Made by a program: the position numbers and the translations under genes. From Trogon surrucura (taxonomy: Eukaryota; Chordata; Aves; Trogoniformes; Trogonidae), in the NCBI GenBank assembly GCA_020746105.1, contig CM036628.1, positions 4,660,001 to 4,724,000 of the forward strand: a DNA stretch of 64,000 bases, given 5' to 3'. Each line of letters opens with the position of its first letter. The stretch's first letter is position 1. This document shows positions 61,401 through 64,000 of the stretch, one piece after another. Under the pieces are notes generated by a model. The model saw only the letters and a list, made by a program, of their open reading frames with translations. It was not told the DNA's origin and ran no database searches.

Positions 61401-61516
61401 TGTAGCATAGTCTAGGCATTCCTGCTCTGGCAGGGGGATTGGACTTGATGATCTTTCGAGATCCCTTCCAATCCCTAACATTCTATGATTCTATGAACAT
61501 TCTATGATTGTATCAT
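58440..61516 (+). mobile_element. long, nearly intact CR1 LINE (5'-truncated)
   Basis: About 3.1 kb comprising ORF2 and the 3' untranslated end with 'attctatgat' tail repeats at 61,480-61,516. A full CR1 is about 4.5 kb, so ORF1 and the 5' region are missing. The reading frame is almost undamaged, so the insertion is much younger than the other CR1 copies in the window. The 5' boundary is approximate, and no clear target-site copies were found. Confidence 0.92.
58566..61415 (+). pseudogene. CR1 ORF2: endonuclease and reverse transcriptase, one internal stop
   Basis: The frame runs from an ATG at 58,566 to a stop at 61,413-61,415 and is interrupted by a single TAG at 58,950-58,952 (codon 129, in 'VESV' then VRIKG), where CR1 relatives usually have a tryptophan codon. 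The apurinic endonuclease part shows TNARS (Asn 45), ITETWW (Glu 72), GDFNFPDI and CSDHE. The reverse transcriptase part shows '[13 protein letters not shown]', '[17 protein letters not shown]' and the catalytic FADD (60,648-60,659). The C-terminal CR1 region '[20 protein letters not shown]' follows. Near 60,763 the segment '[14 protein letters not shown]' seems about 12 residues shorter than in relatives I recall, an in-frame deletion between short AAC repeats. Product inactive unless the stop is read through. Confidence 0.93.
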
Positions 61517-64000
61517 TGCATTGCCTGCCATATGCATTTCAGGGATGTAGGGACCAAACTGGAACAGACCATGCAACAGACCATGGGACGGAACCTTTTA
61601 GTTCGTTGGAAATACGTGCCTGTCCCACTGACTCAGCATGGAATAATTACATTTCACTGAATCAGCATTTATGTGGAAATAAACACTTTGCGTAATTCAC
61701 ATAGGCTGTCCTAATGAGCATCTGCCTAGACATAAGAATTTCAATTATAAAAGCCAAGCACGTGAAACTCCAGCTATTGATTGATACTAAGGTGTGTAGT
61801 CTTATTGGCATTAGAGTAGGATCTCTACCCGAAATATGTTGCTGCTGTGCTTACCGCAATATTTCATACTAACCTTTATGTGTAATTGCAACAGCATAGC
61901 TGCGCGGCTCCTGCATTCATTCTGGGATAACATTTCTTCTGTGAGACAATTGTCTTGAAGAGCTCTCAGCTGTAATTTCATATCCTTTTGCTGAGCAAGA
62001 CAGGAAAAAAAAATATTTCCTTATGTTCATAAAAATTTATCCTGCCCACATATGAATACTTGAGACTGTGTGGACCACCTGCTTTGAACATAAAGGCTCT
62101 AGCCTACCTGAGCATTTGAATGTATGCTTAATTGACTTTATGGGCCTGAAAGCACATGTTCTACCACTTGAACAAAAGGACTAACTTGATTGGCTTTCAC
62201 TAATTAGTCCATCTCAGAGAATACTAAAACAAGAAAACTTTATATAGATTAAATCACTATTTTATTACCTAGGCATTTGAGGGCAGACCTTGAAATATAC
62301 TGATATTTATAGCTATGGCAAATAAATGGTTTACCTTACTGGGTTGCCTCTTGCTCAGTTACATACATGTATGCACATTGTTTCCAGAGAGTTGTTGGTG
62401 GACAACTGGGAGGGAAATCAAATTCTTTTGCTGAGAATGTGAATCTGCTCCATTAGTGTTTCAGTTGTACATTGATTTCAAAGGGCTGTTCAATTACTGT
62501 GTCTGTTCGCTTAGAAACTACGGAGTTCCCTGCCCTGTGACCACTACTTCAATTTTTCAGTTAATAATAAGATTTCTGTAATTCTCCTATGTGGTTAAAA
62601 AAACCCTATCCTGTGCAATTTAAATAGGGAAGAGGGGTCCATGAGCAGTGTTTGAAACATCACCTTTAAGTTTGTTGATAAAATGTATCTGCATAATTTG
62701 AAGGGCTTTATGGTTGAATGCCAACTAATGGAGACTGTCCAAGATAAAAATATGAAGGAGGAAAAATATGAAGCTGACTTTAACATAAAAAATCCATTAA
62801 GTAATATGTGAAAGTTTGAGGAGAACTTAAAATGGGGCTTCTAGGCTATTTCTGGTTTGATAATTGTTTTTCATCTGTATAGGGTGATTAAATACAGGTC
62901 AGATTTTGCAAATAGTCTGTTGTGACTGTAAATCCACTGGTTCAAGACTTAGCCTAGCTCTGAAGCTTGCGGGTTTTCAGATGTCTCTGTTGGTTAGCAA
63001 AAGAAAAGACAGATCTGAGAAAATACCATGTACATAATGAGATAAAAGCAAGTGCTGTCCTGGGATGCATTCTGAAAAGGTATTACGATACAGATCTTAC
63101 CCTCTACCGCATCATGCAAATTCTTAAATATCATTTTTCATCATACCTCTTCAATCATTCACTTAAAAGCAAATCGGAATTAAACACTGAAAGGAGCCCA
63201 TTGTGGTCAGACACTTATTTTGGCTGTTTCTTGATTCTGTTTAGTATCAGTGTGGTGTGTTTTCAAAAGTAATTTATTCTTTGTTTTTATACTTAGTTAG
63301 GATTATTCTGCCATAACATATAATGGAAGGAGATATGCTTTGAATTTACTTTTGCACAGAGAGAACAAATTTAAGGCTGACATTTTACCAAGATTAAAAT
63401 TGCATCAAGTAATGAAGCCCAACTAAAATGTGAATCAGCTTCTGACTGATTTACACCTGCACCTCAATACTATTTAATTACAAGCATAAGTATCTGGAAC
63501 TGCACCTGTGCCTGAATTAAAGTTGCAGATACGTGTTTGCCTGCAGAAGAGGAGACAAACTGGTGAAATAATGGTATTTTAGCTCTAAGGTAAATACAGT
63601 GATGGTATCTGGAGGATGTTTGAATTGCTTTACCTAGTTCTCAAAGCAAAATATTTTACATTTATGAGCTTTGTGTGCTTCGAACTGGATTAAGATCCTG
63701 AATGAATACTTAACCTTTAGCAAATTTGAATATTTTCACTTTTTTCTGTATGTAGCAGTGCCTTGTCTCGAGCTGGTGGTATGTGATGCATGTACTCTTT
63801 CACAGATACTCAGTTTGTACAAACATGAAATCCAGATTATTTACGAAAGATATCCTATCTGGCCTCATACTCAAAAATTAATACCTTGATTCTGTCTTTT
63901 AGTTATTTGGTCATTGTTTTACCTTTTCCAAAATCTTGAGACAATGTTATAAGCAGATTCTTCTAAAAGGGTCTTAGTCACGCAAATAATATGCTGGCTA
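61517..64000. other. AT-rich stretch, no feature seen
   Basis: The last 2.5 kb contains only short chance open frames on both strands. Confidence 0.45.

Noticed and set aside
1-64000. CRISPR arrays, rRNA genes or operon-type layout
   Set aside because: No regularly spaced repeats, no rRNA-like sequence and clear vertebrate repeat content throughout.

Overview
The window looks like bird nuclear DNA. CR1 LINE fragments dominate the recognisable repeats and carry the avian 3' end with short ATTCTATGAT-type tail repeats. A tRNA-Ile-derived SINE with a CR1 tail resembles the TguSINE1 type known from songbirds. Two copies of an LTR-like repeat resemble avian ERVL-type LTRs, and two weak MIR-like relics are present. 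A passerine or close relative is plausible, but the species cannot be fixed from the sequence alone.

Region by region: positions 1 to about 50,670 are AT-rich and gene-poor. I find no convincing exon there, only scattered repeats: a CR1 with a SINE nested in it (860-1365), MIR-like relics (2530-2690, 6540-6705), CR1 fragments (19,905-20,256 and 49,256-49,857), two LTR-like repeats (22,893-23,436 and 37,449-37,878) and short homopolymer or microsatellite tracts. Positions 51,400-56,655 form an abrupt GC-rich island. It is flanked on both sides by minus-strand CR1 copies of the same subfamily. From 58,440 to 61,516 there is a long, nearly intact CR1 on the plus strand. The last 2.5 kb is again featureless AT-rich DNA.

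The main discovery is in the GC-rich island. The long overlapping open frames there are not bacterial-style genes. They resolve into one six-exon minus-strand gene with a TATA box (56,321-56,330), a first ATG at 56,228, five GT-AG introns whose phases all agree, a stop at 52,284-52,282 and an AATAAA signal at 52,094-52,089. The predicted 767-residue protein is unrecognised. It is rich in Pro, Ala, Ser, Gln and Glu, and it carries four copies of a basic module containing SRIP and two copies of an Arg-rich, Cys-containing helix.

The gene has been internally duplicated: exons 4b-5-6 repeat exons 2-3-4a with an offset of about 2.42 kb. The duplication joint fuses the old terminal exon in frame to a second copy of exon 2, which removes the internal stop. 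The duplicated introns differ by only a few percent, while parts of the exons differ much more. Exon 5 lacks a net of exactly 375 codons relative to exon 3. This pattern suggests a fast-evolving, lineage-specific gene, possibly germline-expressed; that last point is inference from promoter shape only.
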